Below are positions 26,658 through 35,781 of a stretch of DNA of 64,000 nucleotides, piece by piece. The notes under the pieces are model-generated. The model was given only the letters and a program-made list of their open reading frames with translations. It was not told where the DNA came from and did no database searches. Both the position numbers and the translations under genes were made by a program. Location: positions 1,813,815 through 1,877,814 of the forward strand of contig NZ_CP011311.1 in assembly GCF_000980815.1 (NCBI RefSeq). The letters run 5' to 3'. The DNA comes from Corynebacterium camporealensis. Lineage in GTDB: Bacteria > Actinomycetota > Actinomycetes > Mycobacteriales > Mycobacteriaceae. Position 1 is the stretch's first letter, and each line of letters begins with the position of its first letter.

Positions 26658-26663
26658 ATTCTA
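26658..26663 (-). promoter_or_regulatory. -10 box of holA (leaderless)
   Basis: TAGAAT on the minus strand, seven bases before the ATG, overlaps the end of comEC. It would give holA a promoter of its own besides read-through from comEC. Confidence 0.5.
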
Positions 26664-28079
26664 GGCACCCCACATCCCAATGCCCACCACACCCAACATC
26701 GTCGCACCCAACGTCAACCACGGGCGCTCATACAACAGCCCCGCGACAATCCAGCCATAAGCAAGCAGCACGTACAGAGGGTTAGCGTCAATGACTGCGA
26801 CCGGCAGTCGCACCGTTCCGTGCGCCACGGTATTAATCCACCACGTGCACGGCTCAATGACCTTCAACAGCCCTGCCGCCAGCACCGACAGTGGACCCAA
26901 CTGCGCCAGCAGCACCGCAATCAACCCCAACACCGTTACCGGCGCGGTCACCGGTGCGACCAACGTATTCGCCAACACCGAGACCACCGAAACCTCACCT
27001 GCCATCAACGCCACAATCGGCATGGTCACCAAGTCCGCCGCAATCGCTACCGCCAATGCGCAAGTCACAATCGCTGGCCAACCAGTCACCACCAGCAGCT
27101 TGTTGAGCAGCGGACTAAGCACCACAATGCCGGCCGTTGCCGCGGACGACAGCGCAAAAGCGAAGCTCAACGCCAGATCGCTATCCCAGATAATCAACAC
27201 GATGACCCCAATACACAGCGCGTGTAGCGGCTGCATCCGCGAGGAGTTCAGCACCGCCAGCAGTCCCACAATGCCCGCGACTGCCGCGCGCAACACCGAC
27301 GGCTCCGTGCCCACCAAACCGACGAACACGGCCAAGGCCCCTAAGGATGCCGCCACCTTCACCTTTGGTCCTGCCGCACAGCCTGCTGCCACTACTGCCG
27401 CACAGGAACACACCACCGCTACATTCGCACCGGATACCGCACTTAAATGCGACAGGCCGGTATGGATATACAGCTGCTGTTCTTCCCCATCCTGCAGGCT
27501 GACATCACCAAGCACCATGCCCGGCATTAATCCTTGGCTGGCAGGGCCTACAGTTTCTTGGACCAACTGCCGAAAGGTATCTGCCACTTGCGCTGCCCAG
27601 GCAGCAAAGCCTTCTACCTCCCCAGGCTCCACCACACGAGCTTGTGCCGTCACACTTCCCACGCCCGGCCGCGTCGCCTCCGAACACGTAATCCGTGCAG
27701 TAAGCGACTGCCCTGCCACCACTGCCGGTTCCTCATCCACAAAGACCGGCAATGGCGCTGGATAGCCCGACACGTCTACTGGGACTAACCAACTACTGCC
27801 AAAGTCAGTCTCAATTTCCTTGGCATCAGTAACTGCCGTCCCCGACAACCGTGACGGGCACGAGTACTCCCCGGCTCTCTTCTGTCGTACCAACGCCACC
27901 AGCACAGAGATTCCACCTAACACCACCGTCAGTAGTGCTTGTCCCTGCAGCCTAAACCACCACAGCGCTAGCCCAGCGCCAACCAGCACCACAGCCACGA
28001 GCATCCACCGCCCCAACAGGGCGAACATCGTGGCTAACCAGACCGCAACGGCAGCTGGTGCTAGGCGCAGCTCACTCAC
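26661..28079 (-). CDS. comEC: ComEC/Rec2-family competence membrane protein
   Basis: This 472-residue multi-helix protein forms the channel for single-stranded DNA uptake in competent bacteria. The Competence domain is visible in [19 protein letters not shown] (about 172-190), [20 protein letters not shown] (about 191-210) and later helices. Compared with the longest family members, no metallo-beta-lactamase-like C-terminal domain is present, as is usual in Corynebacterium and related genera. It overlaps comEA by four bases. Whether the organism is naturally competent is not shown. Confidence 0.88.
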   Translation of the reverse strand: MSELRLAPAAVAVWLATMFALLGRWMLVAVVLVGAGLALWWFRLQGQALLTVVLGGISVLVALVRQKRAGEYSCPSRLSGTAVTDAKEIETDFGSSWLVPVDVSGYPAPLPVFVDEEPAVVAGQSLTARITCSEATRPGVGSVTAQARVVEPGEVEGFAAWAAQVADTFRQLVQETVGPASQGLMPGMVLGDVSLQDGEEQQLYIHTGLSHLSAVSGANVAVVCSCAAVVAAGCAAGPKVKVAASLGALAVFVGLVGTEPSVLRAAVAGIVGLLAVLNSSRMQPLHALCIGVIVLIIWDSDLALSFAFALSSAATAGIVVLSPLLNKLLVVTGWPAIVTCALAVAIAADLVTMPIVALMAGEVSVVSVLANTLVAPVTAPVTVLGLIAVLLAQLGPLSVLAAGLLKVIEPCTWWINTVAHGTVRLPVAVIDANPLYVLLAYGWIVAGLLYERPWLTLGATMLGVVGIGMWGA

Positions 28080-28738
28080 AGCTGCACCTGGTCTTTCAGC
28101 TGCGCATACTTTGCCGGACCGATACCGGAGACTTCCTGGATTTCCTCGATGGAGCTAAACCCACCGTTTTCCTCGCGATAGGCCACAATTGCGGCAGCGG
28201 TGACCTCCCCTACCCCGGATAGTTCTTTGAGCTCTTCCACGCTCGCGGTATTCAAACTGATACCGCCACCCGCACCGACTGAATCTGGTGCGCCACCTTC
28301 CATGTCTTGGGGTTCCGCAGGTGCGGCACCTTTGGGAAGGACATGGATCTGTTGTCCATCAGTGAGTTTCTGCGCGTGATTGAGCACCGTGAGTTCCGCA
28401 TCCGAGCGTGGCTGTGCAATCGCCAAGGCATCGGCGACGCGGGCATCCGGCGCGAGTGTCACGAGGCCTGGATTATCGACTTCCCCAATTACGGAGACCA
28501 CCACCGAAGCTGGTGCCTCTGTTGCTGATTCGCTAACAGCTGCTGGTTCCGGCATCGATTCTTGGGAGCTCAACCCCAACCACAGCACCACACCGGCCAC
28601 GCCAACGACAGCAACGATGGCGGCCTGCCAGGCAGGAATACGCAGCCGCGGGCGCGGATAGTCCACCGCCAGCAGCTCTTCTTCCCCGGTCGGCCGACTG
28701 AGCTCACGCAGTCGGTCACTTACATGTGGTTTCCCCAT
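28076..28738 (-). CDS. comEA: ComEA-like DNA-binding protein (SLBB plus helix-hairpin-helix)
   Basis: This 220-residue membrane-anchored protein captures DNA for ComEC. Residues about 35-55 form the single transmembrane helix, followed by an SLBB-type segment ([20 protein letters not shown], about 76-95). The C-terminal helix-hairpin-helix domain has [20 protein letters not shown] (about 160-179) and [20 protein letters not shown] (about 196-215). It overlaps comEC by four bases. The ATG at 28738 gives a sensible cytoplasmic N-terminus. Confidence 0.9.
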   Translation of the reverse strand: MGKPHVSDRLRELSRPTGEEELLAVDYPRPRLRIPAWQAAIVAVVGVAGVVLWLGLSSQESMPEPAAVSESATEAPASVVVSVIGEVDNPGLVTLAPDARVADALAIAQPRSDAELTVLNHAQKLTDGQQIHVLPKGAAPAEPQDMEGGAPDSVGAGGGISLNTASVEELKELSGVGEVTAAAIVAYREENGGFSSIEEIQEVSGIGPAKYAQLKDQVQL

Positions 28739-28791
28739 GCAGCCGAGACTAGAAAGACCGCAACCGCTCGCACTAGTAGGTCATTGCAGAT

Positions 28792-28861
28792 CTGTGGATA
28801 ACTTCATTCAAGGTAAAAGCAACGGCAGAAATGGGCCGTTTTAGGACATGGTTATCCACAG
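28792..28861. promoter_or_regulatory. Two perfect DnaA boxes in inverted orientation
   Basis: ctgtggataac (28792-28802) and gttatccacag (28851-28861) form a perfect 11-base inverted pair. Each contains the exact DnaA box TTATCCACA (minus strand 28793-28801, plus strand 28852-28860). They lie between comEA and degV and flank a small hairpin (aacggc 28821-28826 / gccgtt 28835-28840) that may terminate degV transcription. Confidence 0.7.
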
Positions 28862-28880
28862 AAATCGCGCTTAGAGCGCG

Positions 28881-29753
28881 TTAATTCTTCTGGTTGTGCT
28901 CTGTTGGTCCCGGCCAGCGCGGGGTGAAGCGCGGTTTCGGAGCGGGTGCTTCTTCAGCGGAGGTGAACACTGCGGAGATGCCGATGGCGTCGTCGCCGGT
29001 GTGGACGGCAAGCACATCGTTAAGCGGGAGCTTCATAAAGGATGAGCCCTCAGGTAGGGCTTGTTCCAGCAGGTCGAGGAGTTTGTCGGCCGCTTCTTCG
29101 TCGCCGTTGTACTGCAGGGCAATAAAGACTGGTTCGCCGGCAGCACGGGTGGCGACCAGCTCGACGACCTTGGTAAAGGCCTTGGTTTGGGTACGGGTCT
29201 TGCCGACGAGTTCCAGTTTGCCGTCGGATACCGCCATGATGGGTTTGGTGGCCAGCAGTGCGGTCGATAGCACCGCGGTGGTGGCCGACAGGCGGCCGGA
29301 GCGGCGGAGTTCCTCAGTGGAGTTGAGATAAAGCCAAGTCTTGGAGCGCTCTAAGGTGTCGATGGCAGCGGCGTAGCATTCGTCGAGCTCCGCGCCTTCT
29401 TGGGCAAGTTTGGCCGCGGCCATCGCAGCAGCGCCCATCGACATGCCAGCGGTGCCAGCATCGATGACGCGGACGGTATCCGGGAAAACGCCAGAAGCAG
29501 TCACCCCAGCTGACCAAGTCGAGGACAGCTCCTTCGACAGATGCAAGGCCACCACGCCGTCGTCGTTCGCGCGTTCCATCTCCCGACCGTAGGCGGCGGC
29601 GAGCTCCAGGGAGCTTAGGCCAGAGGTGCTGCGCTCAGCACCGTCTTTGCCGTGGCTTTCCATCAAGTGCAGGTCGATAACGGTAATGCCGAGTTCTTCG
29701 GCGATGTCATCGGAAAGGCCGGCCGAAGAGTCAGTAAGGACTCTAACTGCCAC
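28881..29753 (-). CDS. DegV-family fatty-acid-binding protein
   Basis: This 290-residue protein of the DegV family binds a fatty acid and in some bacteria hands it to a fatty acid kinase. It begins VRVLTDSSAGLSDDIAEELG and has the mid-domain KTWLYLNSTEELRRSGRLSA and the lipid-pocket loop TALLATKPIMAVSDGKLELV. The start is GTG at 29753, overlapping the gpgP stop. DegV next to gpgP-rsfS-nadD is the conserved actinobacterial arrangement. No kinase partner is nearby. Confidence 0.88.
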   Translation of the reverse strand: MAVRVLTDSSAGLSDDIAEELGITVIDLHLMESHGKDGAERSTSGLSSLELAAAYGREMERANDDGVVALHLSKELSSTWSAGVTASGVFPDTVRVIDAGTAGMSMGAAAMAAAKLAQEGAELDECYAAAIDTLERSKTWLYLNSTEELRRSGRLSATTAVLSTALLATKPIMAVSDGKLELVGKTRTQTKAFTKVVELVATRAAGEPVFIALQYNGDEEAADKLLDLLEQALPEGSSFMKLPLNDVLAVHTGDDAIGISAVFTSAEEAPAPKPRFTPRWPGPTEHNQKN

Positions 29754-30451
29754 TAGACATCCGCCCCCGTGCCGCCGACGACCTTGGCACCCATGTTCCA
29801 GCCGTCGAAGTACCAGGCGGCATCATCGACGTTGTCAGCAGTAAAGTGCGGGGTCGCAGTCGGGTTATTGGTATCGAACTGCGGGCGTGCGGTCAGCTGC
29901 GACCAGTGGGTGTTCTTCAGACCCGACAGGATGCCGTACTGCTGGGTCTCTAAGTTCAGCAGGTGGCAGGTCAGCGCAGAAATCGCACCGCCGTGCGCCA
30001 CGATAAGCACTGGGCCTTCATCCCATTCGTCATGCTCACGCATGAGTTCATCGATGACCGGACGGGCACGACGAGCCACATCCACGCGGGATTCGCCCTT
30101 CGGTGGTGCCCAGGTCGGGTCGTGGCGCCAGATAGCACGCGCGCCCGGGAATTCCTCGTCGACTTCCTGCGAGGAACGGCCCTGCCAATCGCCCAAATCG
30201 GTTTCGCGCAGGCGGGAATCAGTCGTGAAATCTAAGTCGAGAGCCTCAGCCACCACGCGTGCGGTTTCCGCAGCTCGCACCAGATCGGAGGCAACGATCT
30301 TGGTGATCTCCTTATCGTGAAGCAGACGTGCGGCAGCCTGGGCCTGCTCGTAGCCGACATCAGAAAGCTCAGTATCGATGTGGCCCTGCATGCGGCCCGT
30401 GGCGTTGTAGGTAGTCTGCCCGTGGCGGATAAGGATTAGGCGGCGGCTCAT
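29753..30451 (-). CDS. gpgP: Histidine phosphatase, probable glucosyl-3-phosphoglycerate phosphatase
   Basis: This 232-residue phosphoglycerate-mutase-like phosphatase has the catalytic RHG at residues 9-11 (RRLILIRHGQTTYN) and the second-site histidine in LIVAHGGAISALTCHLL (about 160-176). The ortholog between degV and rsfS in mycobacteria (Rv2419c) removes phosphate from glucosyl-3-phosphoglycerate in polymethylated glucose lipopolysaccharide synthesis; the same role is inferred from synteny. ATG 30451 is chosen because residues before it are Arg/Trp-rich and overlap rsfS. The stop overlaps the degV GTG. Confidence 0.85.
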   Translation of the reverse strand: MSRRLILIRHGQTTYNATGRMQGHIDTELSDVGYEQAQAAARLLHDKEITKIVASDLVRAAETARVVAEALDLDFTTDSRLRETDLGDWQGRSSQEVDEEFPGARAIWRHDPTWAPPKGESRVDVARRARPVIDELMREHDEWDEGPVLIVAHGGAISALTCHLLNLETQQYGILSGLKNTHWSQLTARPQFDTNNPTATPHFTADNVDDAAWYFDGWNMGAKVVGGTGADV

Positions 30452-30458
30452 AACAAGA

Positions 30459-30929
30459 TCAGTACTCCTCGTCCTCACCCGGGGCCTTGTCAGCCAGCGG
30501 AATCTCATCAATGGATTCCACCTCACGCGGGTTAACTTCTTCCGACCACTGGCCCGGACGCTCCGGCGGGTCGATGCCTTCAATCTCTAGGACTGGGCAG
30601 TCATGGTACAGGCGGTCCAGGCCGTAGAACTCACGCTGGTCGTTGCGCTGTACGTGTACCACAATCTGGCCGTAATCCAGCAGCACCCAGCGGTTTTCGC
30701 GGTTGCCCTCACGACGCAGCGGCTCGTGGCCTGCCTTGGTCAGCTCGTCTTCGACTTCTTCCACAATGGAGCCGACCTGACGCTCGTTGTCAGCAGAGGC
30801 CAAGACGAAGACCTCAGTGATAGCCAAGACGTCAGAGACGTCAATGGCGGCAATGTTGGTTGCCAGCTTCTCATCCGCTGCGCGCGCAGCGGTCTCGGCC
30901 ATCGCGCGGGCCTGAGCAGAAATAGACAA
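30459..30929 (-). CDS. rsfS: Ribosomal silencing factor RsfS
   Basis: This 156-residue protein binds L14 on the 50S subunit and blocks subunit joining in starvation. It has IAAIDVSDVLAITEVFVLAS (about 26-45) and the conserved RWVLLDYGQIVVHV and FYGLDRLYHDCP. The C-terminal 40 residues are an acidic extension. The start is TTG at 30929: GAAGGG lies nine bases upstream, whereas the first ATG is nine codons in and has no such site. It lies between nadD and gpgP as in other actinobacteria. Confidence 0.93.
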   Translation of the reverse strand: MSISAQARAMAETAARAADEKLATNIAAIDVSDVLAITEVFVLASADNERQVGSIVEEVEDELTKAGHEPLRREGNRENRWVLLDYGQIVVHVQRNDQREFYGLDRLYHDCPVLEIEGIDPPERPGQWSEEVNPREVESIDEIPLADKAPGEDEEY

Positions 30930-31011
30930 AGGTAAAACCCTTCTTTATCGCTAACGTAGTCTTTTTATTTTGTCACGTTTGCCAAGCAAACACCTAGTTC
31001 CTCACCCCGTT

Positions 31012-31629
31012 TTACATGGGTTTATCGGAATCCGGTTGGTACAAGTTGTTCTTGGCAATGTATTGCACCACACCATCAGGCACCAGATACCACACTGGTT
31101 CACCCGCATTGGCGCGTGCACGGCAGTCCGTGGAAGAGATCGCCATGGCAGGAATCTCAATCAGTTCGATTTCCTTTTGGGCTTCCTCCGGCAACATATC
31201 CGTGCTCAGCACATAGCCCGGCCGGGTGACACCGACAAACTTGGCCATCTCCAGCATCTCTTCCCAGGAGTTCCAACTCATAATGGATGCCACGGAATCT
31301 GCACCGGTAATAAAGTACAACTCCGCATCCGGATAAAAATTCCGAATATCGCGCAGCGTGTCAATGGTATAGGTCGGCCCTTGCCTATCGATGTCCACAC
31401 GAGAGACCGTAAAACGCGGATTCGACGCCGTGGCCACCACCGTCATCAAGTAACGATGCTCAGCTTCGGTGACCTGTTTGCCCTCCTTATGCCAGGGTTG
31501 CCCCGTCGGCACGAAGACGACAGTTTCCAGGTCGAAGCGATGGGCCACCTCACTGGCAGCCACCAGGTGGCCATTATGAATCGGATCAAAGGTTCCACCC
31601 ATGATTCCGATGCGCTGCGAGTTAGTCAT
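31012..31629 (-). CDS. nadD: Nicotinate-mononucleotide adenylyltransferase
   Basis: This 205-residue enzyme makes deamido-NAD from nicotinate mononucleotide and ATP in NAD synthesis. The nucleotidyltransferase motif [19 protein letters not shown] starts at residue 10, and the C-terminal [20 protein letters not shown] contains the family ISSTxxR motif. ATG 31629 is chosen because TATACT lies eight bases upstream and the fold begins at once. It overlaps the end of the cutinase gene by eight bases. Confidence 0.95.
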   Translation of the reverse strand: MTNSQRIGIMGGTFDPIHNGHLVAASEVAHRFDLETVVFVPTGQPWHKEGKQVTEAEHRYLMTVVATASNPRFTVSRVDIDRQGPTYTIDTLRDIRNFYPDAELYFITGADSVASIMSWNSWEEMLEMAKFVGVTRPGYVLSTDMLPEEAQKEIELIEIPAMAISSTDCRARANAGEPVWYLVPDGVVQYIAKNNLYQPDSDKPM

Positions 31630-32491
31630 GCGCAGAGAGTATACCGGCCACCGCATCAATGACCACTACATCATTAGCCGTGGGCTCGCCCAAGAAATAG
31701 GACGCGTGCGTTTCCATCTTCGTCGCCAACGCATCACTGGCGGCCTGCAAGGAGAAATCACACACCACATCCCCGTCCAGGCAGTAATCCACGCGGCGCT
31801 CCGGTGGCAGCTCACCTTGCCAACTCCGCCACGGCAGCTGCCCAACCGGGTTGCCCATGGTGATCACCCCGGCCAGTTTGCCTTCCTGCGCCAACTGCTT
31901 TTCGATGCTCGCAGTCACCAGCGCACCCTGCGAATAACCCGCCAGCACATACTGCGGATTACATCCAGTCGACTGCTCGTACTCAGCCACCACCCGCGGC
32001 GCGCTTTCCACACCAGTACGCAAACTATCGACCACGCCGAGCGTTACCGAATACACCAGGTCACCTAAAGGATAGTCCCGCAGAATCTCCCCTAAACGCT
32101 GCAGCACCTGCAGCGGATTGAGGTTCTCACCTTCTTCAGCAATCGCTGGCAAGTCCATACTCGCCGGGTACTCTTCCGGATCGAGTGCGCGCACATACAC
32201 ATCATCCATCGTGCCCGGATGACGCTGCTCTACCTGGTGCAACAGCGCGGAGATATTCGGCCCCTCGTGCCCATTCGACGGCTGCGAAGCATCCGAATAA
32301 CGCTGCGGACCAAAATACTCACCGTATTCTTCATTCTGATCCGAACCACGCGCCGCCAACACGACGACCGCCGGACATTCCTCCGGCGCCACACCAGCTA
32401 ACGCCACCGGCACCATCACCGACGAGAACATCGCCACCGCAGCAGCACCAGCCACACCAGCACGAGACACACGAGAAAGCACAGAGTTCAT
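31622..32491 (-). CDS. Secreted cutinase-family esterase/lipase
   Basis: This 289-residue exported alpha/beta hydrolase has a signal peptide of about 33 residues ending VALAGVA. The nucleophile lies in GYSQGA (about residue 188), the acid in [11 protein letters not shown] (about 239) and the histidine in METHASYF (about 262), with paired cysteines near residues 40 and 175. Corynebacterial and mycobacterial cutinase-like proteins act on esters at the cell envelope; the substrate here is unknown. ATG 32491 is chosen because it begins a normal signal peptide. CATACT six bases upstream suggests its own promoter. Confidence 0.88.
   Translation of the reverse strand: MNSVLSRVSRAGVAGAAAVAMFSSVMVPVALAGVAPEECPAVVVLAARGSDQNEEYGEYFGPQRYSDASQPSNGHEGPNISALLHQVEQRHPGTMDDVYVRALDPEEYPASMDLPAIAEEGENLNPLQVLQRLGEILRDYPLGDLVYSVTLGVVDSLRTGVESAPRVVAEYEQSTGCNPQYVLAGYSQGALVTASIEKQLAQEGKLAGVITMGNPVGQLPWRSWQGELPPERRVDYCLDGDVVCDFSLQAASDALATKMETHASYFLGEPTANDVVVIDAVAGILSAHD
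31638..31643 (-). promoter_or_regulatory. -10 box of nadD (leaderless)
   Basis: TATACT on the minus strand lies eight bases before the ATG and inside the end of the cutinase gene, so the nadD-rsfS-gpgP-degV block can start from here. Confidence 0.5.
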
Positions 32492-32537
32492 CTTTTCAGT
32501 ATGACACTGCACGGAGGCTTTCGCACGAGCTTGCCCT

Positions 32538-32587
32538 AGAAAACCACAAACGCGGTAAAGCCGTTTATGAGTTGGGCTTTACCGCGT
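32538..32587 (-). terminator. Rho-independent terminator after proA
   Basis: A 13-bp stem (acgcggtaaagcc / ggctttaccgcgt, 32550-32587) is followed on the minus strand by a T-rich tail (TTGTGGTTTTC). It ends the proline operon. Confidence 0.85.
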
Positions 32588-32606
32588 GAAACTTAAGTGC
32601 GTGGGA

Positions 32607-33875
32607 TTAAGGGCGGGTGTGACCGGTGCCCTGCAGGACCCACTTGCTGGAGGTCAGCTCGGGCAGGGCCATCGGGCCGCGGGCGTGCAGCTTCTGGGTG
32701 GAGATGCCGATTTCGGCACCCATGCCGTAGACCTCGCCGTCGGTGAATGCAGTCGATGCATTCAGCATGACGGCTGCGGCGTCGACTTCGTTGCCGAACT
32801 TCTGCAGTACGTCGGCATCCTGTGCAGCAATCGCCTCGGTGTGGCCAGTGCTGTACTCAGCAATGTGTGCGATAGCACCATCAACACCATCGACGACCTT
32901 GGCGCAGATGTCCATGGACAGGAACTCTTCGTGCCACTCTTCGTCGGTGGCCTCCACGACATCGGTGGCGCCGAGGGCTTCCAGTTCACTGACGACACCG
33001 TGGATGGTGACATCGGCATCCTGCAGGGCCTTGATGACGCGCAGCTTGTCGTCATCGGAAAGCGCGGAGTCCAGCAGGACTGCCTCAGTGGAGTTGCAGA
33101 CCGAAGTACGGCGGGTCTTGCCGTTAATCACCATGTCGATGGCCTTGTCCAGATCCGCAGAAGCATCCACGTAGAAGTGGCAGTTACCGGTGCCGGTCTC
33201 AATGGCAGGCACGGTAGCGCCGGTGACTACGGCGTTGATCAGCTTCGCACCACCGCGCGGGATAACCACGTCGACCAGGCCGCGGGCGGTAATCAGGTCC
33301 TGCACGGAGTCGTGAGACTCGCACGGCAGCAGCTGGACGCCATCGCGGGAGAGCTCAAACTCATCCAGGGTGTCCTGCAGGATCCCCACCAGCTTGAGGT
33401 TGGAGTTACGTGCGGACTTCGAACCGCGCAGCAGCGGGACGTTACCGGACTTCAGGGCCAGGCCGAATGCGTCAACGGTGACGTTCGGGCGAGCCTCATA
33501 GACCATGCCCATCACGCCAAGCGGGACGCGGACCTGCTTCATCTGAATGCCATTGTCCATGTTGCGGCCCTGCAGAACCTCACCTACTGGGTCCTGCAGA
33601 CCTGCGACCTGACGCAGGCCATCCGCGATGCCCTCGATGCGGTCAGCATCCAGGGACAGGCGGTCAATCAGAGAGTCGGACATGCCAGCTTCCTTGCCAG
33701 ATTCGATGTCCTTCTTGTTTGCTTCCAGGATGTCATCGGTGTGCGCTACCAGGTTCTCAGCAGCGCGGCGCAGGATTTCGTTCTTGCGCGGGGTGGTCAG
33801 CTGGGCGAATACTGGCGCAACAGCCTTTGCAGCGCGCGCCTTGGACAGTACTTCTTCACGCTCAGTGTTAGTCAT
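32607..33875 (-). CDS. proA: Gamma-glutamyl phosphate reductase
   Basis: This 422-residue NADPH enzyme turns glutamyl-5-phosphate into glutamate semialdehyde, the second step of proline synthesis. The catalytic cysteine lies in TRRTSVCNSTEAVL (about residue 255). The N-terminal VRVPLGVMGMVYEARPNVT (about 114-132) and RGSKSARNSN are typical. It is the last gene of the proB-dehydrogenase-dehydrogenase-proA block, with 43 bases between it and the preceding gene and a terminator behind. Confidence 0.97.
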   Translation of the reverse strand: MTNTEREEVLSKARAAKAVAPVFAQLTTPRKNEILRRAAENLVAHTDDILEANKKDIESGKEAGMSDSLIDRLSLDADRIEGIADGLRQVAGLQDPVGEVLQGRNMDNGIQMKQVRVPLGVMGMVYEARPNVTVDAFGLALKSGNVPLLRGSKSARNSNLKLVGILQDTLDEFELSRDGVQLLPCESHDSVQDLITARGLVDVVIPRGGAKLINAVVTGATVPAIETGTGNCHFYVDASADLDKAIDMVINGKTRRTSVCNSTEAVLLDSALSDDDKLRVIKALQDADVTIHGVVSELEALGATDVVEATDEEWHEEFLSMDICAKVVDGVDGAIAHIAEYSTGHTEAIAAQDADVLQKFGNEVDAAAVMLNASTAFTDGEVYGMGAEIGISTQKLHARGPMALPELTSSKWVLQGTGHTRP

Positions 33876-33918
33876 GACATCCCAGGTTACGTAAAGTTCC
33901 CAGAATTTTCAGAAATGC

Positions 33919-34824
33919 TTAGTAGCCACTTTCCAGGTCTACTTCCGTGGGCAGCTCTTCCCCGGCTTCCAATGCCTTCAGCACCGACGCAGCATGCTTT
34001 CCGATGCGCCTGCGCACCGAATACGGCGGGTTCGCCAGATGCGGCGTAATCAGCACATTCGGCATCTCCCACAACGGGTGGCCATCGGGAAGCGGCTCCG
34101 GGTCCGTGACATCCAGGCCCGCACCAGCAATCTCGCCGGCGTTGAGTGCCTCGACTAGAGCATCGGTATCAATGAGCGGACCACGGCCCACATTGATCAC
34201 GACGGCGTGCTGCTGCATTGCTTTAAGAGCCGCATCATCAACGAGATGACGCGTCTCATCGGTTAGTGGTGCCAGCAGGACGAAGTAGTCCGCGGCCGGC
34301 CAGACCTTGTCAATGTCATCGAAAGTCACGACCTCATCAGCGCCGGGGACGTCCCTACCCGAGCGATTCACAGCAATGATGCGCGGGCCAAAGCCAGAGA
34401 GCATCTCAATCAAACGCTTACCGATGCCACCAGCACCCACAATCGCCACCGTGGAGTCCTCAAAGAGGAAGCTAGTGTGTTCTTCGACCTCATCGCGGTT
34501 ATCCCAGCTCGTACCGACGCGCTTGTGCGCGTGCAGCTGCGCCAACAACAACGCAATCGTCGATTCGGCGACCGTGGAATCATAGACACCAGCGGCATTG
34601 GACCAGCGCACATCAGTCTCACGCATCAAATCCAGCAAGTGGTCGACGCCCGCAAAAGGCACCTGGACCAGCTGCACCGACTCGGGAAGAGTCTCTGGAA
34701 AATCCTCGGCCGCGCCGTTGAAGACGAGCACGTCGGCATCGGTAAGCTCAACCTGCTCATGGCCTGCCTCATCCAGGGCGTCTAAGGTCTCTTGCCACGG
34801 CTCGGGCAGCATCGCGTACTTCAT
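33919..34824 (-). CDS. D-2-hydroxyacid dehydrogenase family protein (second tandem copy)
   Basis: This 301-residue NAD(P)-dependent protein has Rossmann motif VAIVGAGGIGKRLIEML (about 125) and NRSGRDV after it. The catalytic triad positions are present: Arg in NVGRG (about 216), Glu in DPEPLP (about 245) and His in TPHLAN (about 267). It is clearly a paralog of the gene just upstream; both end in GEE-LPT/MPT-VD-GY-like tails. Its ATG follows that gene's stop directly, so they are coupled. In C. glutamicum one such gene of unknown substrate sits between proB and proA; here there are two. Confidence 0.88.
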   Translation of the reverse strand: MKYAMLPEPWQETLDALDEAGHEQVELTDADVLVFNGAAEDFPETLPESVQLVQVPFAGVDHLLDLMRETDVRWSNAAGVYDSTVAESTIALLLAQLHAHKRVGTSWDNRDEVEEHTSFLFEDSTVAIVGAGGIGKRLIEMLSGFGPRIIAVNRSGRDVPGADEVVTFDDIDKVWPAADYFVLLAPLTDETRHLVDDAALKAMQQHAVVINVGRGPLIDTDALVEALNAGEIAGAGLDVTDPEPLPDGHPLWEMPNVLITPHLANPPYSVRRRIGKHAASVLKALEAGEELPTEVDLESGY

Positions 34825-35760
34825 TTAGTAGCCTGCCTCCGCATCGACCTGGGTCGGCATCTCCTCGCCTTTCTCCCAGGCAGCAGCGTTCGCGTTGAAG
34901 ACTTCACCCATGTGGAACTGGGCAACGCCTGCCGATGCCGCCATGTGCGGGGTCATCGTGCAATTCGGCAGCTCGTAGAGCGGATGCCCGTCCGGCAGCG
35001 GCTCCGGGTCCATGACTTCCAGGCCCGCACCGGCAATCTCGCTGTTACGCAAGGCATCGACCAAATCATCGGTGACCACCGTGGAACCACGCCCGACGTT
35101 AATAAACAGCGCGGACGTCTTCATCTGTGCGAACTTCTGGGCATCGACCAGCTTGTCGGTTTCCTTGGTCAGCGGCAGGATGTTGACGATGACATCGGAT
35201 TCCGACCAGATGTGCCCTGCTTTGTCCATGGCCACGGACTCATCCGCACCAGAGACATCGCGACCGGAACGATTGACCGCAGTGATGTGCACGCCAAACG
35301 GTTTGAGCAGCTTAATGAGCTGCTTACCGATGCCACCTGCACCCAAAATGGCCACCTTCTGCGGCTCGCGCTGGGTATAAATCCACTTCTGCGACTCATC
35401 GAGCTCATTCGCTACATCCCAGGTTGCCGCCAAAGCGAAAGCCTTGTGGTGATGAGCTTGGGAAAGCAACAGCCCTAAGGCAGCCTCAGCCACCGGCTTG
35501 GCGAAGGCACCTGCGGAATTGCACCACGGGATGCCATCGTCAGCAATGATGCCAGCATCGATGAGCTGATTAACTCCAGTAAAGCAGTGCTGCACCCACT
35601 GGATATTTTCGGTGCGCTGCGGAATCTTGCGCGGATTCGGCATGGTGTTGATAAACACCTCTGCGTCTTCCATGCGCTCGACCTGCTCGTGGCCGGCAGC
35701 GACGATGTCTTCGACCGTCGGCTCCCAGGCCTCAGGGCCCATGTAGAACTTCAACTGCAC
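34825..35760 (-). CDS. D-2-hydroxyacid dehydrogenase family protein (first tandem copy)
   Basis: This 311-residue protein has Rossmann motif VAILGAGGIGKQLIKLL (about 137), Arg in NVGRGS, Glu in MDPEPLP and His in MTPHMAAS, so all catalytic residues are kept. It lies 21 bases downstream of proB on the same strand. The N-terminal catalytic domain differs much more from its partner than the NAD domain does, suggesting that the two act on different 2-hydroxy or 2-keto acids after an old duplication. A link to proline or glutamate metabolism is suggested only by the operon. Confidence 0.88.
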   Translation of the reverse strand: MQLKFYMGPEAWEPTVEDIVAAGHEQVERMEDAEVFINTMPNPRKIPQRTENIQWVQHCFTGVNQLIDAGIIADDGIPWCNSAGAFAKPVAEAALGLLLSQAHHHKAFALAATWDVANELDESQKWIYTQREPQKVAILGAGGIGKQLIKLLKPFGVHITAVNRSGRDVSGADESVAMDKAGHIWSESDVIVNILPLTKETDKLVDAQKFAQMKTSALFINVGRGSTVVTDDLVDALRNSEIAGAGLEVMDPEPLPDGHPLYELPNCTMTPHMAASAGVAQFHMGEVFNANAAAWEKGEEMPTQVDAEAGY

Positions 35761-35781
35761 TCCTTTGCGCTTGAAACCGGT

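Noticed and set aside
26651..26707. Upstream start for holA
   Set aside because: The added residues are Trp/Cys-rich, overlap comEC and precede the TAGAAT box that fits ATG 26650.
28792..28861. Origin of replication
   Set aside because: Two DnaA boxes occur, but there is no AT-rich unwinding region or dnaA/dnaN neighbourhood; a DnaA-binding site is the most that can be said.
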